DNA of 64,000 nucleotides from Deltaproteobacteria bacterium UBA5205 (GTDB lineage Bacteria; Desulfobacterota; Syntrophorhabdia; Syntrophorhabdales; Syntrophorhabdaceae), in the NCBI GenBank assembly GCA_002412715.1, contig DHVP01000024.1:75245-139244 (forward strand), read 5' to 3'. Under the pieces are notes generated by a model, which ran no database searches, was not told where the DNA came from, and worked only from the letters and a program-made list of their open reading frames with translations. This document shows, piece after piece, positions 57,906 through 64,000 of this stretch. A program made the translations under genes and the position numbers. The first letter of the stretch is position 1, and every line of letters starts with the position of its first letter.

Positions 57906-59117
57906 TTACGAGCGATTGTCTTCCTCAACTGCCTCCCGAATTCTATCGAGCACATCGGGCAAGGCGGCGCTCACCCTGTCCCAGCTGGATATGAGCGGAA
58001 CACCCAGAGGGTCCTTGGTAATGACCTGGGCAGCCATTTTAATACCGTTGGTGAAGGTTTCAACGGAAAGGCTTTCTTCATGACGGTCGAACCTGAGACC
58101 GTTGATGGAAGCGTCATCCTCGTATCGCTTCAGGAGATCCTGGGCGGTCCGGGCATAGGTGGCGAAGAGCGTCTTGAAGAATCCATCGGAAAAGACAATA
58201 CCTTCGGAGGCGAGTGTCCGGAAGATGGACTTGCAGATATCGACACACATTTTATTGAGGCCTTTGGAGGCGTTCTCGGGTGAGAGTTCCTGGTGTTTGT
58301 GTTCATAATTTTCCGCAATATCAACCTGGCATACGCGGTTAATTGAAGTGTTTCTGTATACCTCGGCCAGGGTTCCAACCTCAAGGCCCCAATCCCCGGG
58401 GATCTTGTTGACGCGGGCCAGGTTCACGTCCATGGAAAACTCACCGGCAAGGATATAACGAAAGCTATCGAAGAAAACGAGGAGGGGATGAAAGCCGATG
58501 ATCTTTTCAAGTGCGCGTATGAGAGGGGTTACGAGAAGCCTCGTGACCCTGCCGTGCATCTTGTCCGTGACGCGTGTATAGTAACCCTTGCAGAAGTCGT
58601 AATCCAGGCTGGGGTCGGTGACGGGATAGCAGAGCCTGGCCAGCATTTCACGGGAATAGGTAACGATGTCACAGTCATGAAGGGCTATAGCGGTGAATTC
58701 CCGCCGTGCAAGTACGTAGCCGTATGCCATCCAGACGGAGCGTCCCTTGCCTTCAAGGCCTGTCGGCAAGTCTTCGGCCTCGATGGAGCGGTACACTTTT
58801 TTCATTCTCTTTCCATTGTTCCAGATGACGAAAGTTTTCTGGGGAAGAACGGAGAAGAACTGCCGTGCGTTCTCGAATTCATTGTCCGTGGCGGGGCCGA
58901 GTGTTACGACGATCTCCTTGATATATTCGACCTTTTTGAGCTCCTCGACTATTCGTGTAAGTGCCTCGCCGGAAAGCTCGCTGTACAGTGAAGGCAGAAC
59001 AAGCGCGATGGGTCTCTCTTTGGCATACCGCGTGAGCCTTGATTCGATGTCTTCCAGGCTCGGATGTCCTAATTTGTGGAACGTGGCGACAACGCCTGTC
59101 TGATAAAAGTCGGACAT
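57906..59117 (-). CDS. Glucosyl-3-phosphoglycerate synthase-like glycosyltransferase (GT81/GT55-type)
   Basis: A 403-residue GT-A enzyme. IALVLPSLYSELSGEALTRI, EIVVTLGPATDNEFE, GLEGKGRSVWMAYGYVLAR and the metal motif ALHDCDIVTY (Asp148, Asp150) are typical of GpgS and related glycosyltransferases, as is LAGEFSMDVNLARVNKIP with GLEVGTLAEVYRN. The product would be glucosyl- or mannosyl-3-phosphoglycerate, dephosphorylated by the divergent MpgP-like phosphatase at 59305. The sugar cannot be fixed from sequence. AGGAG lies eight bases before the ATG. An inverted repeat is 15 bases upstream. Confidence 0.87.
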   Translation of the reverse strand: MSDFYQTGVVATFHKLGHPSLEDIESRLTRYAKERPIALVLPSLYSELSGEALTRIVEELKKVEYIKEIVVTLGPATDNEFENARQFFSVLPQKTFVIWNNGKRMKKVYRSIEAEDLPTGLEGKGRSVWMAYGYVLARREFTAIALHDCDIVTYSREMLARLCYPVTDPSLDYDFCKGYYTRVTDKMHGRVTRLLVTPLIRALEKIIGFHPLLVFFDSFRYILAGEFSMDVNLARVNKIPGDWGLEVGTLAEVYRNTSINRVCQVDIAENYEHKHQELSPENASKGLNKMCVDICKSIFRTLASEGIVFSDGFFKTLFATYARTAQDLLKRYEDDASINGLRFDRHEESLSVETFTNGIKMAAQVITKDPLGVPLISSWDRVSAALPDVLDRIREAVEEDNRS

Positions 59118-59131
59118 AATCGTTCTCCTTT

Positions 59132-59152
59132 GAATAGTGTATCACTCTATTC
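59132..59152. promoter_or_regulatory. Inverted repeat in the gpgS-mpgP divergent region
   Basis: GAATAG (59132-59137) and CTATTC (59147-59152), extended by imperfect TTT/AAA flanks, form an operator-like palindrome 15 bases upstream of the GpgS-like start. A weak TTTACA (minus strand, near 59175) could be the -35 of that gene. The rest of the 187-bp divergent region is AT-rich with no further clear sites. Confidence 0.35.
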
Positions 59153-59304
59153 GAAAAACCACGCGAAGTATGTAAACTATATTACACTTCCCTCGGGGCT
59201 TTCAGGGTAGAATAATTATAGACATGAAATCCGACTGTGTCGATAGACACCCGGTGCATGTGCGTGCCAGTGCCCGGGAAAGGAGCCACGAGGACTTTTA
59301 GAAT

Positions 59305-60138
59305 ATGAAAAGACCCGTACTCTTTACGGACCTGGACGGGACGCTCCTCGACGCCAGCACTTACTCTTTTGATGCGGCCTTGCCTGCTTTTCGTCTCCTC
59401 GGCAGGTTGGACATTCCCGTAGTCATCTGTTCCAGCAAGACCAGGGCCGAGATTGAACATTACCGTGGAAAATTGGGTAATCGCGATCCTTTTATCCCGG
59501 AAAACGGTGGAGCGGTTTTTATACCCCGGGGATATTTCCCGGACGACGCACGGGTGCCGGTCCCCGGTGATGAAGTCGGAGAGCATGGCTACCGGGTCAT
59601 TCGCCTTGGTGCGAGCTATCGGGACCTCCGACGGGCATTAATGGAACTTCGCGAGAAGGGATTTGACGTCCGGGGGTTCGGTGACATGTATCCCGAAGAG
59701 ATAGCCTCCGCAACGGGTCTTCCCATAAAAGAAGCAGTCATGGCAGGGATGCGCGAGTTTGATGAGCCCTTCTTCTTCCCGGGCGGGGAAGACAGGCAGG
59801 AAAAGCTCGTAACCGCCGTGAAGGAAAAGGGTTTTAACATTACAAAAGGACTTTTTTATCACATCCTGGGCGCGAGCGACAAGGGCAGGGCGGTTTCCAT
59901 CCTTATCGGGATGTATCGGAAGCAGTACGGTGACATTCTTACCATCGCCCTCGGCGACAGCCCCAACGACCTGTCCATGCTCCGGAGTGTCGAGCACCCG
60001 ATAATCGTGGAAAAGCACGGCGGTGGTTACGACCCTCTTCTCGCGGCTGAAAATTTTGAGCAGGCGGAGGGGGCCGGGCCCGAGGGCTGGAATCGGGCGG
60101 TGATCAAGTTTCTGAAAGAAGCGGGATACCGGATATAG
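59305..60138 (+). CDS. mpgP: Mannosyl-3-phosphoglycerate phosphatase-type HAD phosphatase
   Basis: A 277-residue HAD-superfamily IIB phosphatase. LFTDLDGTLLDAS holds the nucleophile Asp8 and acid/base Asp10, VVICSSKTRAEIEHY is motif II, and IALGDSPNDLSMLRSV is motif IV. FIPENGGAVFIPRGYF and GDMYPEEIASATGLP are typical of the MpgP/GpgP cap. It removes the phosphate from mannosyl- or glucosyl-3-phosphoglycerate. It is divergent from the GpgS-like gene, which supports the pairing. A GAGG site precedes the ATG by eleven bases. It is convergent with the TRAP operon. Confidence 0.92.
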   Translation: MKRPVLFTDLDGTLLDASTYSFDAALPAFRLLGRLDIPVVICSSKTRAEIEHYRGKLGNRDPFIPENGGAVFIPRGYFPDDARVPVPGDEVGEHGYRVIRLGASYRDLRRALMELREKGFDVRGFGDMYPEEIASATGLPIKEAVMAGMREFDEPFFFPGGEDRQEKLVTAVKEKGFNITKGLFYHILGASDKGRAVSILIGMYRKQYGDILTIALGDSPNDLSMLRSVEHPIIVEKHGGGYDPLLAAENFEQAEGAGPEGWNRAVIKFLKEAGYRI

Positions 60139-60198
60139 GAGAAAAGGCGGGTTTCAATGTTTCCCCGAACTCGTTCGCGTCACCCACACGCCCTTTCT

Positions 60199-61503
60199 TC
60201 ACTTCATGAAGACCATGACGATCCGCGGGAACGCAAGGATCAGAGCCAGAGTGAGCAGGTTGCACAGAATGAAGGGCAGGGCCGCCTTGTATATATCCAA
60301 CATGGTGATATCCTCGGACACGATGCCCTTCATCACGAAAAGGAGGAGTCCGAAGGGCGGCGAGGTGAAGCCGATATCGAGAGCAATGAGCATCATGATG
60401 CCGAACCAGAGGGGGCTGATGTTTGCCTGGTATATGATGGGCATGAAAAGGGGAACGGTGACCATCATCATGGCGATCTGATCCATGAAGCAGCCGAGCA
60501 AAAGTAATACGGAAAGCATGAGCATGACAAGAAGGACATCGGGAAGGTTGAGGGAGATGATCGATGCGATCAAGCCCGCGCCCGCGCCGGTAAAAGAGAT
60601 TATCTGGCTGTAACCTGCCGATCCCGCGATTATGAGAAAGATCATACCCGTTGTTTTCAGGGTACTGGCGAGGGTATCAACAAATATCGCCAAGGTGAGC
60701 TTCCGGTAGGATATCGCGAGTATCAGGGCCCCGATACAGCCAAGTGAAGCTGCCTCGGTAGGCGTGGCGATCCCCATGTATATAGGGCCCAGAACGAGGG
60801 TGATGACGGAGAAGAGAGGCATCACATAGATCAGAAATTCCTTTGCGAGACCCGGAAAGTCAGACCTTTGCACTTCGTAGGCAGGCGCTATCGATGGATT
60901 GATGAGGGTACTCGTTATAATGTACGAAGAGTAAAGAAAGGCCATGATGAGCCCCGGGAGTATGCCTCCGATCAGTATCCCCGATATCGATATGTGGGCC
61001 ACCGAACCGAGAACGACAGCCAGTGCGCTTGGAGGGATCATCATGGCAAGCCCTCCCGTCCCGACGATTGGGCCTATCATCAGCGGTTTCCCATAGCCCC
61101 TCTTGCGCATCTCCGGCATCAGGGAAGAGCCGAGCAACGCCGTATTGCTGATTGCCGAACCGGTCAGGCCTGAGAAGAAGGTTGAGGCGGCGACGGCCAG
61201 CATGCCAAGTCTTCCGGGTATCTTACCGAAAAACTTGTCGAAGATGTTAAGGACGTTGTATGCGATTCCGCACCTGAAAATGATCTCACCCATAAGGATG
61301 AAAAGAGGGATGGGGGTCAGGGTGAAGTTGGCGAGGGAACTGTAAATATTGAGCACGAGTTGTTCGATGCCCCGTGTTCCTCCCATGAAAAGGTAAGCCC
61401 CCGCGATGTTGATAAGGAAGAATGCAAAGGCAATGGGAAAACCTGTCAGAATAAGCGTTATGAACCCGCCGAAGAAAACGAGAAGGATGACCCACCACTG
61501 CAT
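60199..61503 (-). CDS. dctM: TRAP transporter large permease (DctM)
   Basis: A 434-residue membrane protein with about 12 helices. FFGGFITLILTGFPIAFAFF, SALAVVLGSVAHISISGILI, GPIYMGIATPTEAASLG and the QIAMMMVTVPLFMPI region are typical of the large TRAP subunit, which carries the substrate and sodium sites. It works with the small DctQ subunit and the DctP binding protein encoded directly upstream. The gene is the last of a four-gene unit led by a Crp/Fnr regulator. The substrate, probably an organic acid, is unknown. Confidence 0.95.
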   Translation of the reverse strand: MQWWVILLVFFGGFITLILTGFPIAFAFFLINIAGAYLFMGGTRGIEQLVLNIYSSLANFTLTPIPLFILMGEIIFRCGIAYNVLNIFDKFFGKIPGRLGMLAVAASTFFSGLTGSAISNTALLGSSLMPEMRKRGYGKPLMIGPIVGTGGLAMMIPPSALAVVLGSVAHISISGILIGGILPGLIMAFLYSSYIITSTLINPSIAPAYEVQRSDFPGLAKEFLIYVMPLFSVITLVLGPIYMGIATPTEAASLGCIGALILAISYRKLTLAIFVDTLASTLKTTGMIFLIIAGSAGYSQIISFTGAGAGLIASIISLNLPDVLLVMLMLSVLLLLGCFMDQIAMMMVTVPLFMPIIYQANISPLWFGIMMLIALDIGFTSPPFGLLLFVMKGIVSEDITMLDIYKAALPFILCNLLTLALILAFPRIVMVFMK

Positions 61504-61505
61504 GG

Positions 61506-61982
61506 TTATTCACCCCCGCGGAGATCGTCAAGAAGCTTGACGAAAAACTCGGCTGCGACGAGGAACATCCCGGGGGATATGGGAGCGATTACAAGCCATT
61601 TGGGTATTTCGAGAGACCTGATGACGGGTATTCCCAGAAGAAACTGTTCGCGTGTAACTATTGCGGAAAAGATGCATAAGGCTGCCGCCACGAAGAATCC
61701 GAGGACATCCGTAATGGCGCGACAGAGCTTTTTCCCACCCGGACCCAGTCGGTCTGCAACGATGTCCAGACTTACATGCCCCTTTTTTCTGAGGACCCAG
61801 CCGGCACTGAAAAATGCCAGGTATATCTGCAGGTATTCCGATATTTCGACGGTCCACATAAGGGGCCTGCGAAAAAAATACCGGGCAATGACTTCACAGC
61901 TTATGGACATGGCCATGAATAAAATGCATAAGGCTGACACTATTGCCGTGACGTCGAGTGCTTTGGAAAGGAGCCGCCGCAG
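61506..61982 (-). CDS. dctQ: TRAP transporter small permease (DctQ), probable CTG start
   Basis: The small TRAP membrane subunit with four helices. EVIARYFFRRPLMWTVEISE and FFSAGWVLRKKGHVSLDIVA are the DctQ signatures. The first usual start is GTG at 61940 (144 residues), which has no Shine-Dalgarno and begins at the edge of helix 1. The frame continues upstream with LRRLLSKALDVTAI, a normal DctQ N-terminus. A CTG at 61982, seven bases after GGAG, is the best start for a 158-residue protein. It lies between dctP and dctM with very small gaps. Confidence 0.85.
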   Translation of the reverse strand: MRRLLSKALDVTAIVSALCILFMAMSISCEVIARYFFRRPLMWTVEISEYLQIYLAFFSAGWVLRKKGHVSLDIVADRLGPGGKKLCRAITDVLGFFVAAALCIFSAIVTREQFLLGIPVIRSLEIPKWLVIAPISPGMFLVAAEFFVKLLDDLRGGE

Positions 61983-61983
61983 A

Positions 61984-62967
61984 TCACCGCTCCATCAATT
62001 TTTTGAGGCGCGCTCCGGTAACAGGGCTTTTAGCCAGCACCTTGTCCCATCCCGACCTGTACGCTGTGTCCAGATAGAGGTCCTTTTCTCCGTCTTTGAA
62101 TTCGATCGCCCTGACGCCCCGTGAAAACAGCAGTTGCTTTTCTTGCTGAGCCAGTTTACGCGAGAGATCGTAACTTTCCCGCTCCGTTCTCTCGAATATG
62201 CGCGCGATGAGCTTTTGTTCCTCAGCGGGGAGCCTTTCCCATGATCCTTTGTTTATGAGGACACAGACATCAGTCTGGTAAAACCCCGGTTCTATGACAT
62301 AGCGGATTACTTCCTGCCATCCCATTTCATGTATGCCTATCGCCGGCCATCCGAATCCGTCCACAATGGCCCGCTCGAGAGCTACATAAACCTCCCCCGG
62401 GGCTGTCGTGACGCCGACCCCGCCAAGGGCCCTGACAAATGGTTCATAGATGGGAGTGATCCTGATCTTGAGACCTTTGAAGTCGGGCTCCGTCAATGGC
62501 TTTCTCACATAGAAGTGATAGCTGACCCCGCTCGCTATCTTCCCCAGATAGACGACGTTGAGCTTCTGCTCCATGAGTTCCCTGTAGAAGGTGAATATCC
62601 CCCTTTTTCGCTCTTCCATGGGGGAAAGGCGGGACAGCTTCATGGCGTCGGCTTCAGGCAGTTGAGGAACGAAATACGCCGCAGGCAGAAGCGCGACGTC
62701 GACAACGCCGCTCCTGACGGCCTCAATTTGCTCGAAGGGGGGCACGGCCTCCGGTCCGCCGACAAAAAGAAAACGGGTCTCTTTTTTGCTCTCCCTCTGC
62801 ACGGCGTCTGTAAAAAGGTGAAACTGTCTCGCCCATACGCTGTCTGCCGTCGCAAAGGTGACCGTTTTGAGGCGGGCGCAGTACGCCGGCGTCTCAATAA
62901 GAAGAGATGCCCCGATGAGGATAAGGCAACACAGGATAGCAGGAATGGAAAATACAGTCCTGCTCAT
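61984..62967 (-). CDS. dctP: TRAP transporter substrate-binding protein (DctP)
   Basis: A 327-residue periplasmic binding protein. A signal peptide (IPAILCCLILIGASLLIETP) is followed by TVTFATADSVWARQFHLFTD, IEAVRSGVVDVALLPAAYFV, and KGLKIRITPIYEPFVRALGG with the Arg of the carboxylate-binding site. GEVYVALERAIVDGFGWPAI is the usual second motif. It delivers a carboxylate ligand to DctQM. The ATG at 62967 overlaps the Crp/Fnr gene stop as ATGA, so regulator and transporter are made from one transcript. Confidence 0.93.
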   Translation of the reverse strand: MSRTVFSIPAILCCLILIGASLLIETPAYCARLKTVTFATADSVWARQFHLFTDAVQRESKKETRFLFVGGPEAVPPFEQIEAVRSGVVDVALLPAAYFVPQLPEADAMKLSRLSPMEERKRGIFTFYRELMEQKLNVVYLGKIASGVSYHFYVRKPLTEPDFKGLKIRITPIYEPFVRALGGVGVTTAPGEVYVALERAIVDGFGWPAIGIHEMGWQEVIRYVIEPGFYQTDVCVLINKGSWERLPAEEQKLIARIFERTERESYDLSRKLAQQEKQLLFSRGVRAIEFKDGEKDLYLDTAYRSGWDKVLAKSPVTGARLKKLMER

Positions 62968-63683
62968 TTTGACCCCACAAAGGATTCCAGTCTGATCCGG
63001 TCTATGATGGTGTATTTCAGACGTCCTTTCGTGATGAGGTTCAGCCTGCTCAGATGATTGAGGACATTGGTTACCGTTACGCGGGACAGGCCGGTGATAT
63101 TTGCGAGATCTTCATGGGTTATCCGCTTCTTGATCACGATCCCCCCTGCCGTCGGTTCCCCTACTTCGTGCATCAGTTTCAAAAGGGTGCTGGCCACGCG
63201 TTTCTGCGCGTCGAGAAATGAAAGGCCCTCCACCTGCAGACCAAGGAGTCTGAGCTTTCTGATGATAGAGGTGATAATGAGCAGGGAGATGGCCGGGTCC
63301 GTCCTGATAAGGGCCTCGGTTTCATCGATGTCGAAGATACAGATATCGGTTTCTTCAAGGGCAGTTGCTGTGGCAAAGTACGGATAGTGGTCAAAGGCTG
63401 CACTTTCGCCGAAAAAAGTGTTGTTCTCCTGGATCGCAAGTATCTTTTCGGAGCCGCTCTCCCTGAATATGCTTACCTTTACTTTGCCGCTCCTGACGAA
63501 GTAGAAAGACCGGCTTTCTTCGCCCTGCATGTATATGACCTGGCCGGGCCTGTAGTGCCTGAGTCGTCCGATACCAAGCAGAGTCTCGAGTTCTTCCGTG
63601 TATTTGCCTACATTATCCGTTACGTAGGGCGAATCAGAGAGATAGGGAAGCCGGCTCTGTCGTTCAGCGGTTTTTTTCTTCAT
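62964..63683 (-). CDS. Crp/Fnr-family transcriptional regulator
   Basis: A 239-residue regulator. An N-terminal cNMP-type beta-barrel (RPGQVIYMQGEESRSFYFVR; FFGESAAFDHYPYFATATAL) is joined by a dimer helix to a winged helix-turn-helix (ITHEDLANITGLSRVTVTNVL). The cassette keeps the Glu of FGE but lacks the Arg-Ser/Thr pair of CRP, and there are no N-terminal FNR cysteines, so the effector is unclear. The ATG at 63683 gives the usual length; the frame to 63941 is non-homologous. It probably controls the TRAP genes that follow it. Confidence 0.88.
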   Translation of the reverse strand: MKKKTAERQSRLPYLSDSPYVTDNVGKYTEELETLLGIGRLRHYRPGQVIYMQGEESRSFYFVRSGKVKVSIFRESGSEKILAIQENNTFFGESAAFDHYPYFATATALEETDICIFDIDETEALIRTDPAISLLIITSIIRKLRLLGLQVEGLSFLDAQKRVASTLLKLMHEVGEPTAGGIVIKKRITHEDLANITGLSRVTVTNVLNHLSRLNLITKGRLKYTIIDRIRLESFVGSK

Positions 63684-63756
63684 ACTGTTAAAAACTAGCA
63701 CGAATGTAGCCTGGTTTACAGAAAAATGACCCGGGACCCTGTAATTTATGTTCAAC

Positions 63757-63890
63757 GATGGCAGCTGAAAGAACCCCGTGCGGGATTCAACGAGGGTTCG
63801 GGCCATCCGTGATAATGATTGAGATTGCAGGGTAGCTGGCTTGCCTGCTGAATGCCGGGGGAGATTATCCGGGTCTCCTCCGGTTTTTTT
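63757..63890 (+). ncRNA. Putative structured RNA with its own terminator (unassigned)
   Basis: A non-coding stretch between the Crp/Fnr gene and the tRNA. Nested stems GATGGC (63757-63762)/GCCATC (63802-63807) and GAACCC (63771-63776)/GGGTTC (63794-63799) are followed by GCAGG/CCTGC and by a terminator hairpin with a T7 run at 63855-63890. There is no plus-strand gene upstream that needs this terminator. It does not match a family that I can name. The 5' end and promoter were not found, and part of the structure could instead be the leader of the Crp/Fnr gene. Confidence 0.25.
63855..63890 (+). terminator. Intrinsic terminator
   Basis: CCGGGGGAGA (63855-63864) and TCTCCTCCGG (63874-63883) pair with one G-T, followed directly by seven T. 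It acts only on plus-strand transcripts, although no coding gene lies upstream on that strand. Confidence 0.7.
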
Positions 63891-63934
63891 ACGAAGGGGC
63901 GTTTGGGGGTTCAGGACTTCCCGCCTTTTCCGTC

Positions 63935-63964
63935 TTGACATCCGGGACAGGTTTGTATTATAAA
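63935..63964 (+). promoter_or_regulatory. Promoter of the tRNA-Gly gene
   Basis: TTGACA (63935-63940), an 18-base spacer and TATAAA (63959-63964, five of six) lie about 12 bases before the tRNA 5' end, as expected for a tRNA promoter. Confidence 0.65.
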
Positions 63965-63975
63965 AGACAACACGC

Positions 63976-64000
63976 GCGGGAATAACTCAGCGGTAGAGTG
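63976..64000 (+). tRNA. tRNA-Gly, 5' end only (cut by window edge)
   Basis: GCGGGAATAACTCAGCGGTA followed by GAGTG is the 5' acceptor strand (GCGGGAA), U8, and a D-arm with ACTC/GAGT pairing and AGCGGTA loop. The GCGGGAA acceptor is typical of bacterial tRNA-Gly. The anticodon lies outside the window, so the isotype is inferred from the acceptor stem and D-arm. Confidence 0.8.

Overview
The window is 64 kb of a Gram-negative bacterial chromosome. It has dense operons with frequent 4-base ATGA/GTGA overlaps, heptose-containing LPS genes, an Mla-type outer-membrane lipid transporter, sigma-54 regulation and a DctPQM TRAP transporter. Several radical SAM enzymes and oxygen-independent habits of the gene set suggest an anaerobe. 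The style of the genes and of the dispersed palindromes fits a Desulfobacterota ('deltaproteobacterial', possibly syntrophic) lineage. This placement is inference from gene content; there is no rRNA in the window.

Layout. 0-6.6 kb: the 5' part of priA with murI, then a FIST-domain sensor with a PAS hybrid histidine kinase, a VOC-fold protein and a radical SAM protein. 6.6-23.3 kb: a surface-polysaccharide/LPS core block on the minus strand, with a tandem WaaP/InaA-like kinase, a CmcI-like methyltransferase (plus strand), five glycosyltransferases, two methyltransferases, a sugar aminotransferase and a nucleotide-sugar epimerase. Heptose activation genes (rfaE1, rfaE2), two GT9 heptosyltransferases, a B12-binding radical SAM enzyme and a hotdog thioesterase follow. 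23.3-25.5 kb: a radical SAM protein, an FtsB/DivIC-like protein and trpS. 25.7-28.6 kb: a signalling operon of a GAF kinase, a small kinase and a receiver protein. 28.7-32.2 kb: an Mla-type operon (permease, ATPase, MCE protein, lipoprotein).

32.3-37 kb holds a ZraPSR-like envelope-stress operon: two Spy/CpxP-like periplasmic proteins, a glycine-zipper lipoprotein, a membrane histidine kinase and an NtrC-type activator. A textbook -24/-12 sigma-54 promoter lies just upstream of the first gene, so the operon is probably autoregulated. 37-40.4 kb: thiD, thiC and xseA. 40.6-46.1 kb: a YihY membrane protein fused to a cyclic-nucleotide-binding domain, an enolase-superfamily epimerase, a cyclophilin-like protein, two tandem nitroreductase paralogues and a galT-like gene.

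46.2-60.1 kb is a compatible-solute and glucan region: a channel-like membrane protein, a GT78/GT81-like transferase, two ADP-glucose pyrophosphorylase paralogues, treY, treZ, treT, a DUF5752 protein, a LapA-like protein, a GpgS-like synthase and a divergent MpgP-type phosphatase. Together these would supply ADP-glucose, trehalose by two routes, and a glucosyl- or mannosylglycerate. 60.2-63.7 kb is a TRAP transporter operon led by a Crp/Fnr regulator. The window ends in the first bases of a tRNA-Gly gene with its own promoter.

Between operons lie short dispersed repeats. One palindrome family (core TAGGTCCTA) forms intrinsic-terminator-like hairpins at three operon ends. Another is a degenerate heptad repeat (CCTATCA and CCCTATT-like units). 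No CRISPR array, insertion sequence, integrase or prophage gene was seen.
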